From Forficula auricularia (taxonomy: Eukaryota > Arthropoda > Insecta > Dermaptera > Forficulidae), in assembly GCA_024734495.1 (NCBI GenBank), contig JALMQS010000271.1, positions 62,001 through 126,000 of the forward strand: 64,000 nucleotides of DNA, written 5' to 3'. Positions within the stretch are counted from its first letter, which is position 1, and each line of letters starts with the position of its first letter. This document shows, in pieces, positions 44,001-56,000 of this stretch. Made by a program: the position numbers and the translations under genes. The notes under the pieces were generated by a model. It was not told where the DNA came from, ran no database searches, and saw nothing but the letters and a program-made list of their open reading frames with translations.

Positions 44001-47000
44001 TAAATATTTCCAAGGAATTCCAAATATTTCCAAGTAATTCCAAATATTTCCAAGGAATTCCAAATATTTCCAAGGAATTCTAAATATTTCCAAGGAATTC
44101 TAAATATTTCCAAGGAATTCCAAATATTTCAAGTAATTCCAAATATTTCCAAGGAATTCTAAATATTTCCAAGGAATTCCAAATATTTCCAAGTACTTCC
44201 AAATATTTCCAAGTAGTTCCAAAATACTTCCAAAGAGGTGTACACCTACTTCCAATCACGGATCACCCGTCGTTCAAACCCCACTAGGAAGCCAAATTTT
44301 GACATCTTAGAGTCATTGACTTACTCTAAATTTTTGATGACTCAGTTAGTTTTGCATTTGGAATAATCAGCAAATTAATATTTAATCTATCTTCTTATTA
44401 ATCCAATATTTTTAATTCAATTATATAATATTTTAAATATTTTTATTCGACTTAGATAAGAGCAGAAATTTCGTAACTATTTAATTCTTGAATCAATGTA
44501 CATATTTTCTAGAGTCAATTTTATATTAATTTCTTATATAATTTAATAAATAAATAAAGTAATTAATTATATATTTGTTTCTTTAGGATTATTTACATTT
44601 AGAAGACAATATTAAAAACAACTTGCGCGATTTGTACAGTGTTCAGCGATTATATAAAAACTCTATCTCACGAAATCCTCGGCATCCTCGACGGTAAACG
44701 AGGAAATGCAACAGGATGAGCCTCGAAAATCTGAAATACCACTCGCTAATGGTCGATTAAAGCTCTGGCTACAACTCAAACAGGAAAAGGTAGAGTATTA
44801 GGGACAGGTAATGCAAATAGACTACTTAAAATGGCTTAGCGAACCAAACGTTTTTTGGGGTCAATTCAAAAGCAAAAGGGAACCGTATTAGTAACAGTCG
44901 ATACAATGCTTACTCTTAAGAAATCACTAGAAGTTTGTCATCAACTAAATACGAATTGTTATATACTATATGTTTCAGTAAAAACCGGTTTTTAGTAACA
45001 ACGCGTTCTTACTAGTTAAAACGCGTGGTTTTACTGAATTCCTTTGTAGCAACTAGTTTTTACTGATGTAAAAAATGAATTTCAGAAAAATAGCGTTTTG
45101 GCAAAAGGTCTCAGTAAAAACCCTCGTCAATGTTCATTTAGATTATATGTTGCGAATTCGAATCAAATAACCCTGTTGAATTTGATCCAAAGGGATACAA
45201 TTTTCATTTTGCCCCCCCCCATTTCGTATGGTTTGTTTTGGTATTTCTAGCCTTCCGGGGGTCCACAAAATATCTATACAAAATTTGATTGAGTTTGGTC
45301 CAAATGGCTGGAATCTTCACTTGTGACCCCCCCCTCAATTGAGTGTTTAATTTCAAAAAAATTTTAAATTAAAATCTCAAAAATTACATCCTCTACATCT
45401 TTGCTTCTGGATGGAATTTGACCTGGAGTAAACAGTTTAGGGATAATTTGATTCGAATTGGTAACATATAATCCAAATGAACATTGACGAGCATTTTTTC
45501 GAGTCGTTTTGCCAAAACGCGTTTTTATTGATATTCATTTTTGAGATCAATAAAAACTAGTTGCTAGAAAGGTATTCACTGAAAGGCGTTTTAACTAGTA
45601 AGAACGCGTTCTTGCTAAAAACCGGTTTTTACTGCAAGATATATAATATTTCACTAATCGCATCCATAATTAAAATTGTTATTTTAAATCGTAGCTAGTT
45701 GGAAACAAATTAAATTAAAAACAGAGTTTTATTCTTTAATTTGTCAAACGTTTGGACATTTTATTTTTGTCTTCTTCAGCAGCACACTATATAACTTCTC
45801 ATGGTTTCAAAAGGAGCAGACAATTGAGTTATAAAGTGAACCGCTGACAAAGTCAAAAATTAAATGACGAAACTTTCCGGATATTAAAGAATAAAACTGT
45901 GTTTTTAATTTAATTTTTATCCAACGCCCTACTATTTCAATTAACAGATATAGATCATTTTTGTTACATGTCAGAAGTGTTGTGTTTACTCCCTCGGGAA
46001 GCAAACTCCATTGCCAACATTCGAGTAAATTGATTACCGTGTAAGTCAGAGGTCGGGGAACTTTTTTAGCCATTACCCCAAAATATTTTTGCGTAGGTCG
46101 CTGTTACCCCTACATTCTGAAAAGCAAGATAAATGTATATTAAAAGAGAAAGAATTCAATCTTCAGGACAAATTCTAAGATTTTAGTAGAAATATCATTA
46201 AATTGCGATTTCAGAGGGGATTCATCCCCTCAGGAGTCTAACCTAAGAACTAACATGCTCACTGTAAAAACATATAGTAAATTTACATTTTTTTAACAGT
46301 GTAACTACTTTGTCCTTCAGTCTGCCAGAGCATTGTACTCGTAAACTAAATAAGATTCAAACTTGAAATTAAAAAATTACTATCGGCGTGAGGTTTTTGG
46401 TCTCGAGGTTGTGAGCTGATTGACTGTCTGTCCGGAAAGCATGTTAGTTCTCAGGTCGACTCCTGAGGGGATGAATCCCCTCTGATATCGAAATTTAATA
46501 ATATTTCTACTAAAATCTTAGAATTTGTCCTAAAGATTGAATTCTTTCTCTTTTAAAAAAGATTGGTTAATCTGTACCCGAGCTGATTTTTTAAAAAACA
46601 TTTAAACTATTTTCAAAAAAAAACATGCTCAAATCTATAGTTTTATAAATGTATATTATTTATTGAATTAATTGGAATTTACATGAAAACTATCTGTAAG
46701 TAAATAAAAATTATAACATTAAAATAATTCAAGCTAAAATACTATAATAGTTTATAAAATAGAAAATTTAAAAAAATGTTCTTATTACCCCCAATAGTTT
46801 CATTGTTACCCCATTTGGGGTAATTTACCCCGGTTCCCCGACCGCTGACGTAAGGTCAACCCACATGATTTATAAATTTCGCACTTAATATTTCACTAAA
46901 ATATTTAATCTTCATGAGTAAAATTTCGCGATGTCACTGTCTGTCTGTTTGTCCGTTCGTTACAGATTAAGAGTGTAAGCTAAATAAGACATAAAAAGTT

Positions 47001-50000
47001 GAATTTTATAAGATATATGAAGTAATTTTTTTCAAAATCAGAAATTGTAATGAAATTATTATAATCGAATAATATACAATCGACTCTCGATAATTCGAAA
47101 TCCAAGGGACTACAAGAAAAATTCGAATTATCGAGACTTCCAAATATCAAGAGTAAATAAAAAATTTCGAATTATTATGAGTTTTTATTATATGTATTTT
47201 TGAAAATATCTATGAGCTTAAATAGATTTTATATATAGGCTTAAGTAAAAAAGTATAAATAATGAAAACGACAAAAAAGAACAAAAAAAAATACTTATAT
47301 ATGTATTAACATTGAAATAGAAAATAGCTAATAATATAACTTATAATTATAAAAATGAGAAGTAGGTAAACATTGCTAGGAAAAATTCGAATTATAAATA
47401 ATTGGTGGCCGAAAAATCTCGAAATTTTCGGACTTTTTCCAGTTTTTCGCTAATAACTCAAAAACGGTCCAAATTTGTGTAAAAACCGTCCTATAGTAAA
47501 TTAAAGAGGACAGAATTTCGGGTAGATTAAAAAAAATGGCCCAGTAGTTTGATTTTTTATGTGGATCTAAAAAACAGACCCCCCGGATCACTTTTGAATA
47601 TCCAAAAAACTCGCACTTTTTTCGATTTTTTCCCATTTTAACCATGAAGTAGCAGGTTTTCGACAAAGATCACGCAATACATTTTTAAACTAGATTAAAT
47701 TTTCTACAATTCAAACAAAGTTTCATCTTAATTGGATAATGGCAACCCGTGCCGAAATTAGGTTGAAGTTTTGAAAAACAAAATTTTGCAAAAAATCGCA
47801 GTTTTTTCTTCATAAAATGAAAACCACTGATCTTAAAAACTTGATTTCTACCTCATATTCTAGAAAATTTTATTGACTTGAACGTTTACTTGACTACTTT
47901 TTTGATAAATCTCTTAGATTTATAGATATCCAGCAAATACAAAATTTCAATTTTCTTGCTTAAATTATTCCCAATCAATAAGAGTAAATATTATTTGGTC
48001 TTGAAAGTCTTAATTTTTTCTCTCTACTTTCTCCTTTCCCCTCTCGCATTCTATCTATCTTTAGTGAGTTCCTCTTGTTAAATAGAAATGATCGCTACCC
48101 ATTCTGGCTGCCTGTGGGATGTGGGCTAGGGAGTGTGCTTTAGAGAGTGGAATATTTTAGATTACTTGACCACGGCTGGCTGGTTGAGCCCTCTTCAGCT
48201 TTTTCTCTTTAATACCCCTTAAAGGATTTAATACCTCTCTCCCTTTTTCTACACAATTGAGGGATATTAGCATTTTTTGATTTTTCCAACGGATAAGCCA
48301 TCTCGCCCATCACCTTAAAACTCAATTTGGAGAAAGCTTCTATTTTTTATCGAGCCTTTCCCCCCTCTCGTCTTGAGCTTATATCTTAACTCAATTCTGG
48401 TAAATCATTTTTTTTTATGTCGACGAATATTAGAATAATGATTGGACTTAAATTTTAATATCTTGTACACAGAATATAAAAATAAATGTCGACTTCTGCT
48501 TGATGGAAATAAACACATATGTATAACGAAAATAAATTAAGTATATTTAATAAATTTATTAGACACTATATAGTTTTGAAGACCTTCATTATCAGCCCTT
48601 TTAATTAGAAATATTCTATTTGTTATTAGTTGAATAAAAGATTTCACTGTCGATGGTAACAGAATTGTTTTTATTTTAGGTTAAAAATAAAATGAGAGTC
48701 TTCTGTTTTTTAAATAAAATAATTTTTAATTATTTCTAAAGACTATAGTTTCGAAGGCATTGCCTTCATCATCAGTCTATCGCAAATATTTCAGTATTTA
48801 GTTACAAATTAGTTACAATGTATAAATCTTAATTTGTAACTAATTTGTAACTAAATACTGAAATATTTGTGATAGACTGATGATGAAGGCAATGCCTTCG
48901 AAACTATAGACTCTATAAATAATTAAAAATTATTTTATTTAAAAAACAGAAGACTCTCTCATTTTATTTTTAACCTAAAATTCTATTTGTTATTTTTCTT
49001 GGCTTGAAAGTCACGATTGGATAAATTGATTTTATTGTAATAGTAAGCTGGTCAATCAGAAAACGAAAGCCAAATAGGAGCACAAGGACCTTTAACAAAA
49101 TACCTATATATAAACCTACAAACACCTGCCTGGAGTATATACTAACAATGGAAGAAAGTAGGGACAACTTTCGACTTTTTTCCTATTGGTATTTTAAATC
49201 TCATAAAAAGATAATCGACAATAACTAGTAAACTATGCATTTTAGAGCTTTGGCATGAATGGACTTTTTTACTTTGAATTACTTCGATCGATTATGACGA
49301 TGTTGGAGCGGAAGGCCGGGGTTCGATCTTGGCTGGCAAATAAAAATTTCTACCGGCTAAAAACTCGGCTCCCTCAATAACCCTACTAACACTCTACTTA
49401 TGTGCTGTCTAAACAGGCTTTGTTCCCAGTGGCAATAAAAAAAAAAATTATATTTAAGAAAGCTTTTATAGAAAATAGCATTGCTCAACTGCTTAAGCTG
49501 TTTTGGTTAAATTTATGTCTTAAAACCCATTCAATCACTTATAATTTCGAAAACAATTGACCCATAGAAAAGTTTATATGAAATTTTTTTAGTGAATTGG
49601 CAATGCTATTAAAAAGTTCATACAATTAATTAGGCTCCAATGAACAAGTTAGAAGATATCGAAGATTATTAATGTGATATATAGGAATTTTTTATGGAGA
49701 AAATAAATAAGATTTTTTAAAAATATTTGTGGTTTTAGCTTCAGTAAAACCCCCTTTATAATATGGAAAATGTTCATCGAAAGTCGAGTCTTCGGCCAAA
49801 TAACCGATTTTTTGAATCAAAAAATTATCTGATCAAATCGATGAGCTTGAATTTATTGATAATAATTCAATTCAAACAAAAATAACTTATAAACTCTACT
49901 TTTTAGAGCTTTGACATAAATAGACTTTTTTTACTAGGAATTAAATTATCTTTAAGAAAGATTATTATAGAAAATAGAATTGCTCAACTGGTTAAGCTGT

Positions 50001-53000
50001 GTTGGTTAAATTAATGTCTTAAAATCCATTCAATCACTTATAATTGCGAAAATAATTGACCCATATAAAAATGTATATAAAACAATTTTTAGGGAATGAC
50101 CAAGGCTATTAAAAAGTTTATATAATTAATTAGGTTTCGATAATCAGGTTAGAAGATATCGAAGATTTTTAAGGCGATATATAAGAATTTTTTATCAAGA
50201 AAATAAATATAATTTTTAAAAATATTTGTGGTTTTCTGTTCAGTAAGATCCCCTTTATTATAGGAAAAATTTTCATCGAAATCCGAGTCATCGACCAAAA
50301 TCCCGATTTTTTGAATCAAAAATTATTTGATCAAATCGATGAGCTTGAATTTATCGATCATAATTCATTCAAAAAACAATAACTTCTAAACTTTTTAGAG
50401 CTTTGACATAAATAGACTTTTTTACTAGGAAATAACTTATCTTTAAGAAAGCCTATTGTAGAAAATAGAATTGCTCAACTGGTTAAGCTGTATTGGTTAA
50501 ATTTATGATTTAAAACACATTCCATCCCTTATAATTGCGAAAATAATTGACCCATAGAAAAGTGTATATAAAACAATTCTTAGTAAATTGGCAATCCTAT
50601 TAAAAAGTTTATATAATTAATTAGGCTTCGATGATCAGGTTGGAAGTTATCGAAGATTTTTAAGGCGATATAATGAGAATTTTTTATTGAGAAAATAAGT
50701 ATGATTTTTCAAAAAAAATTGTGGTTTTATGTTCAGTAAGACCCCCTCTATTATAGGAAAAAATTTCATCAAAATCCGAGTCATCGACCAAATCCCCGAT
50801 TTTTTGATTTAAAAAAATATCTGATTAAATGGATGAGCTTCAATTTATCGATCATAATTCATTCAAACAACAATATCTAGTAAACTATGCATTTTAGTGT
50901 TTTGACATCAATAGACTTTTTTACTAAGAATTAAATTATCTTTAGCAAAGCTAATTATAGAAAATACAATTGCTCAACTGGTTAAGCTGTATTGGTTAAA
51001 TTTATGTCTTAAAACCCATTCAATCACTTATAATTTCAAAAACAATTGACCCATAGAAAAGTGTATATGAAACAATTTTTAGTGAATCAGCAATGCTATT
51101 AAAAAGTTTATATAATCAATCAGGTTAGAAGATATCGAAGATTTTTAAGGGGATATATAAGAATTTTTTATCGAGAAGATAAATATGATTTTTCAAAAAT
51201 ATTGCTTTTCGGTTCAGTGAGCCTTCCTCTATTATAGGAAAAATTTTCATCGAAATCCGAGCCAACGACCAAAGTCCCGATTTTTTGAATCAAAAAATTG
51301 TTTGATCAAATCGGTGAAATTGAATTTATCGAAAATAATTCATTCAAATGACAATATTTAGTAAACTATTCATTTTAGAGTTTTGACATCAATAGGCTAT
51401 TTTACTTAGAATTAAATTATCTTTAAGAAAGTTTATTATAGAAAATAGAATTGCTCAACTGGTTATGCTATATTGGTTAAATTTATATCTTAAAACCCAT
51501 TCAATCACCTATAATTCCGAAAATAATGGACCCATAGAAAAATGTAATTTTAAATAGTTTATTAGAGAAAGCATAGTCTTTAAATTTTTCCTCCACTTCT
51601 AGATTGCACCAGAGAGAAGAAAGACAACTTTAGGAAAATATAGAACATTTTTTTCATTAATATTTTAACATTAATCTTCTTTAACTTTTTCACTTTAAGC
51701 TTCTATTATATATAGCTTTTCTAGTCTTTTTTTTATAATTTTACTTTTAATATTTAATTAGCTACTAGGGGCTTACATATACCTGCTTATTATACATATG
51801 TTACCGAATAATGCTTTAGCCTCATTCATTATTTACTATGTCAGTTTCATTAATATAAATTACTAAAATCCAATCCATTAATGCCCAAGCTTTATTTCAA
51901 AGAAAAAACCTCGTTTGATATTTTACATTTAACTTTACCATTAGTAGTATAGCAATATATTATTGTAATTTGATGAAAAATTATTTGTGATTAGTTTTTA
52001 GACATTCCTTTCAAATACTGGTGAATTGTCATATTTTATAATTCCGTTCAATGGACAGCTTTTTCTTTTATGTTGGGCGACACCAGGCAGAAAAATTTGG
52101 ACAGTGAGCCGCTAAAATGAACATCATTTTGGGAAATAAAGATTTTTATATAATTTAGATATTTTGGATTTATTAGATTCAAATTACAATTGAAAAATTG
52201 AATAAAAAAATTGGTAACGCATGCACAGACTTACGTACTATCAGACATTTTGGCAAAACAGTTATTAACTCGAAAAATATAATTTTTTCGATTATTACTT
52301 CTTAGGGCTTTTTTGTAGACCGAAACGCCATGGTTTCCTCCAATTTTTTTACTCGAAATAGTTTCAGCCGTTTTTGAGATATTTCAAAAAAAGGAAACAA
52401 AAAATAACCACTTTTTATTCACGATTACAATACTTGACCATTGTATGATAAAGTAAAAATCTGACACTGTTTCAAAGTTAATTTTACATATAAAAACAAA
52501 TGATTATAAAACAGTGATGGTTTACTTTCATTTTTAATTTTCTCAACTAGTTTTTTCAAATTTTTTTTTTTTTGCTCAAATGATTAATTTAGCAGATTGG
52601 GCGAGAATTATTTGAATTGGGCGCTCGCTCAACCGCGCCCACCTCTGATTCCGTTGTAGAAGTAAGTAAAACAGAACCCTATTAGTTCGATACAAAACGG
52701 CTTCGTTTGATTTTGATATTTTTATTTTATTTATTATATATTTTTATTTCAAATTATTCTTTTTAATAGTTCGACCACAAGTAAAAATAAAGCTCTTTAG
52801 TGTCGCTATAATGAAATTCATAAAGAAATTTAAAATCGTATTAAAATTTAAATCAAATGGTTATTTTGAGAAAAGTCGAATTTTTTGACGGATCAAAAAT
52901 AAATGATTAAAATTATGCTATTTTTTATATTTTAATCCACTTAAAAATGTCTTTGAGAGATAGTTCCAATTTTGGGTGTTTTTTGTACCTTTCGGCGTTT

Positions 53001-56000
53001 AGAGATAGCTTAACTTAAAATCCTAAAAAATATACCCTAGAATTACAATGTGTGACAAGGAGAAAGATGGAGGTTAGAGCAAACGTGACGTCACATAGAT
53101 AAATCAAATGATTTAAATTCTTTTTAAAACCAAAATTTTATTTTTCCTCTTAATACGTGAAATGTCGGATTATAGTTAATCTAATGATTATAAATTTTGA
53201 TCTATTTTAAAAATTCTAAATTTGTACTCAAAAAACTTATTTCCTTTTAAATAAATATAATATCTATGATTCTATGAATATACTTGTATCTCTATATATA
53301 AAATTAAGGTTTTGTCTGTACATTGCTCCAAATCACGCCAAATTTTGGTTGCATACGTTTCAAGCAAATTTATGAACGAAAACACCCTCAACAAAATTCT
53401 TGTCTGTCTGTTTCCGTGGTTCCCGCGAAAAGTTGCTCACGATTCAAGTAAAAACGGCTGAAGGGATTATGAAATTTCATATTTGCATCAGATATCTTCT
53501 AACTTACTTGTATAGCTTCATAACGTTTTGATATTTTGAACCCAATAGGGGGTTGGGGGGGGGCGCAGGAATAAAAATGATCAAATAACTCCTAAAATAT
53601 TAACCCTAGGGCAAATTTTACTATTATATAAGCAAAGTTATAGGGGTTGTTATTTCTGCCAACTTTTGTTTAAAAAAAATTCCTCCGAAAAACCATCCAA
53701 AAAGAAGGGGAGGGTGAAAAAATGTAAATTCTTGCCATTTTGTATACATAATCTGTGGGCCTCTAGAGAGCTAGATATGCATAAACTAACGTGCGGGGGT
53801 GGTGGTGCAGGGTTGGTGGTGTGGGGGGATCAGGTGATGGTCCAGTGGCGTAGTGAGGTGGTACGGGGGTGGGGATCCGAGGTGGATGGGGTGCAGGGTG
53901 GAGTGTTTGGGGTGGTGGTGTGGGGCGAAGATTGGGCACAGGTTCATGGTGCGGGGGGTGAGAGTGCTGCGTGGGTTTCGGGGGGGGGGGTGAAGGTGGG
54001 GTTCGTGGGTTAGGGGTTCAGGGGGCCGCCGAAGGCGGGCCTTGGAGCTAGTTACTTATACAATTTGTCATTCAATTTTCGATTTAAGAAAGGGGCTGGT
54101 ACAAGGGTATCATGGCGTAATTATAGCTAAGGGGTGGAGATACAAATATTTTACGAATTATGACAAATAGGGGGTTCGAAAATGTCTGGATTTAGGTGAC
54201 GTATTTTATAGACAACCCTTAAATAAATGAAGCAAACAGCCATAGTGTTTAATTCCTAGCTGTAAAGCTCTCTAATCCCTAATTGTTAGTTTCCATGTCG
54301 GATTTCATCAGGAAGCTCTGTAGCCGATTGTTAATTCACTAAGCTCACGATCCCAATTAAAAATACTTTTCTATACACAAACTAAATTGAAAATTAACAT
54401 AGTTATAATCATTTCAATTAAATATGAATTTGCAATCTCTAGTGGAGAACATGATTCGACAGTCATAGGGATTAAATGTTAAACCTTTACTCAATACTTA
54501 GGCTTTATATACATAAAAATTTATGTTTGTGTTTAATATGTTCTAAATGTCTGAAAATATCAATTGATTCGATTTCATGACCTTTATAATTTTACACTTT
54601 TGATTAAAATAGAACAAAATATTTGTTTTTTATTCTCGAGATTATTTCGAACCAATATAAATAATGATAGGTCTTATAATCAATCTAGTCTCGATCAATA
54701 TCAAATGTGAAATATTTATTAAATAACCTTTCTCTCCAGTGAATAGATCAAGTTTAATTCTTCATATATTATTAATTTGGACGTCGATTCATAGGATAAA
54801 AATAATTTATTTCCGCCGAATCGATTCTTTCAGTTATTAATTTACGCCAAATCGGACTGTTTGAAAAATTTTAATTTTTGATTTCCTTCATTTCTTGACA
54901 TTTTTTAGTATCCATCAAAAGACTCGACCTGATAAATTTTGAAATTTTTTTCATCGCCTATTTAAAAACTTTCGAATTTCGGTTTTTCGCTCATAAATTT
55001 TTCAAAAATGGTCCAAATTCAAAAATAATTTTTTTTATCTACTTTTTAGAAAAAAATACAAAAAATTATTTATATTGTTTTTATATGCGATTTTTTAGTT
55101 TTTAAATTGTACTTAATTATTATTTAAAAACGAGCTTTTCGTGCGTGCCTTCGGCACGCCCCTCGAAGCTCGGCCCTGCAGGTTAGTGCCCTGGCGGGCG
55201 GCGTCTTGGTTCAAAAATTTTATTCCTCATAAAAAACCACACTCCAAATGTATACCTGTAAACTCCCGAAAATACATAGTCTCTTAAAAGTTTCGCCTCA
55301 TTTTCGTCCTGACACAGCTACAGAAATGAGGCTCTAGATATGAATCTGGAAGTATTTTTTTTTCTATAATCTACAGCATTGTGATATTTTTTGTGTGGAA
55401 ATAGATTTATTTAATTAAGTAAGTGGTATCGTGTGAGGAGGAGAATTATATTATATCATTTTTTTTAAATTTGGGATCGATAATCGATATAAGGCTCCAA
55501 ATATTTAAAAGAGATCAGGTGTTGTTTGTATGACAGGCTGCTCCATCCAGTATTGCCATGAGAAACTCATATGGGCATGCGTGTCTTAAATCGTTCAATT
55601 TTGTAAAAATCAAAAAATAAGAATAACAAAATTTAGATTTTTAAAAAATTATAAAAAGTGGCAAATTATTAAAAAATAAACAAATAATATATAAATCAAA
55701 TAAGATGTGATTGATTTCTTTTTCTGTGCGCAAAGAAAAGCGAATTGAGTATTTAATTTTTGAGTGGTGAAGGGGGGGGGTAATAATTATCAATATATTT
55801 AATGTTTCTTAATTTAAAATCAATTGGAGTCTTTCATTTCGAAATTTGAGTCCAAATTACGACTATATTTCATATATAATATACCGATGGCGCTCTCTCT
55901 CGGCAGCATTACTTCAGCGTTGCGGCAAATTAATCTAGACAAATATATATAGTATGTTTCACCTTGACACCTAACTCTTTAAAAATTATTGTTTCTTATT

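Larger units (their letters stand above)
48674..48980. mobile_element. Foldback element with two facing hammerhead ribozymes
   Basis: Near-perfect palindrome with about 145-base arms (taggttaaaaataaaatgag to the centre at 48820-48833). Each arm carries one hammerhead, transcribed toward the element's outer end: minus at 48735-48785 and plus at 48870-48918. Confidence 0.8.

Noticed and set aside
43639..44073. Long minus-strand frames of 144 and 89 codons
   Set aside because: They are produced by the 20-bp minisatellite; the repeated WKYLE/FLGNIW pattern is not a protein family.
53666..54013. Gly/Val-rich frame of 115 codons
   Set aside because: It is the G-rich tract inside a Helitron with no conserved features.
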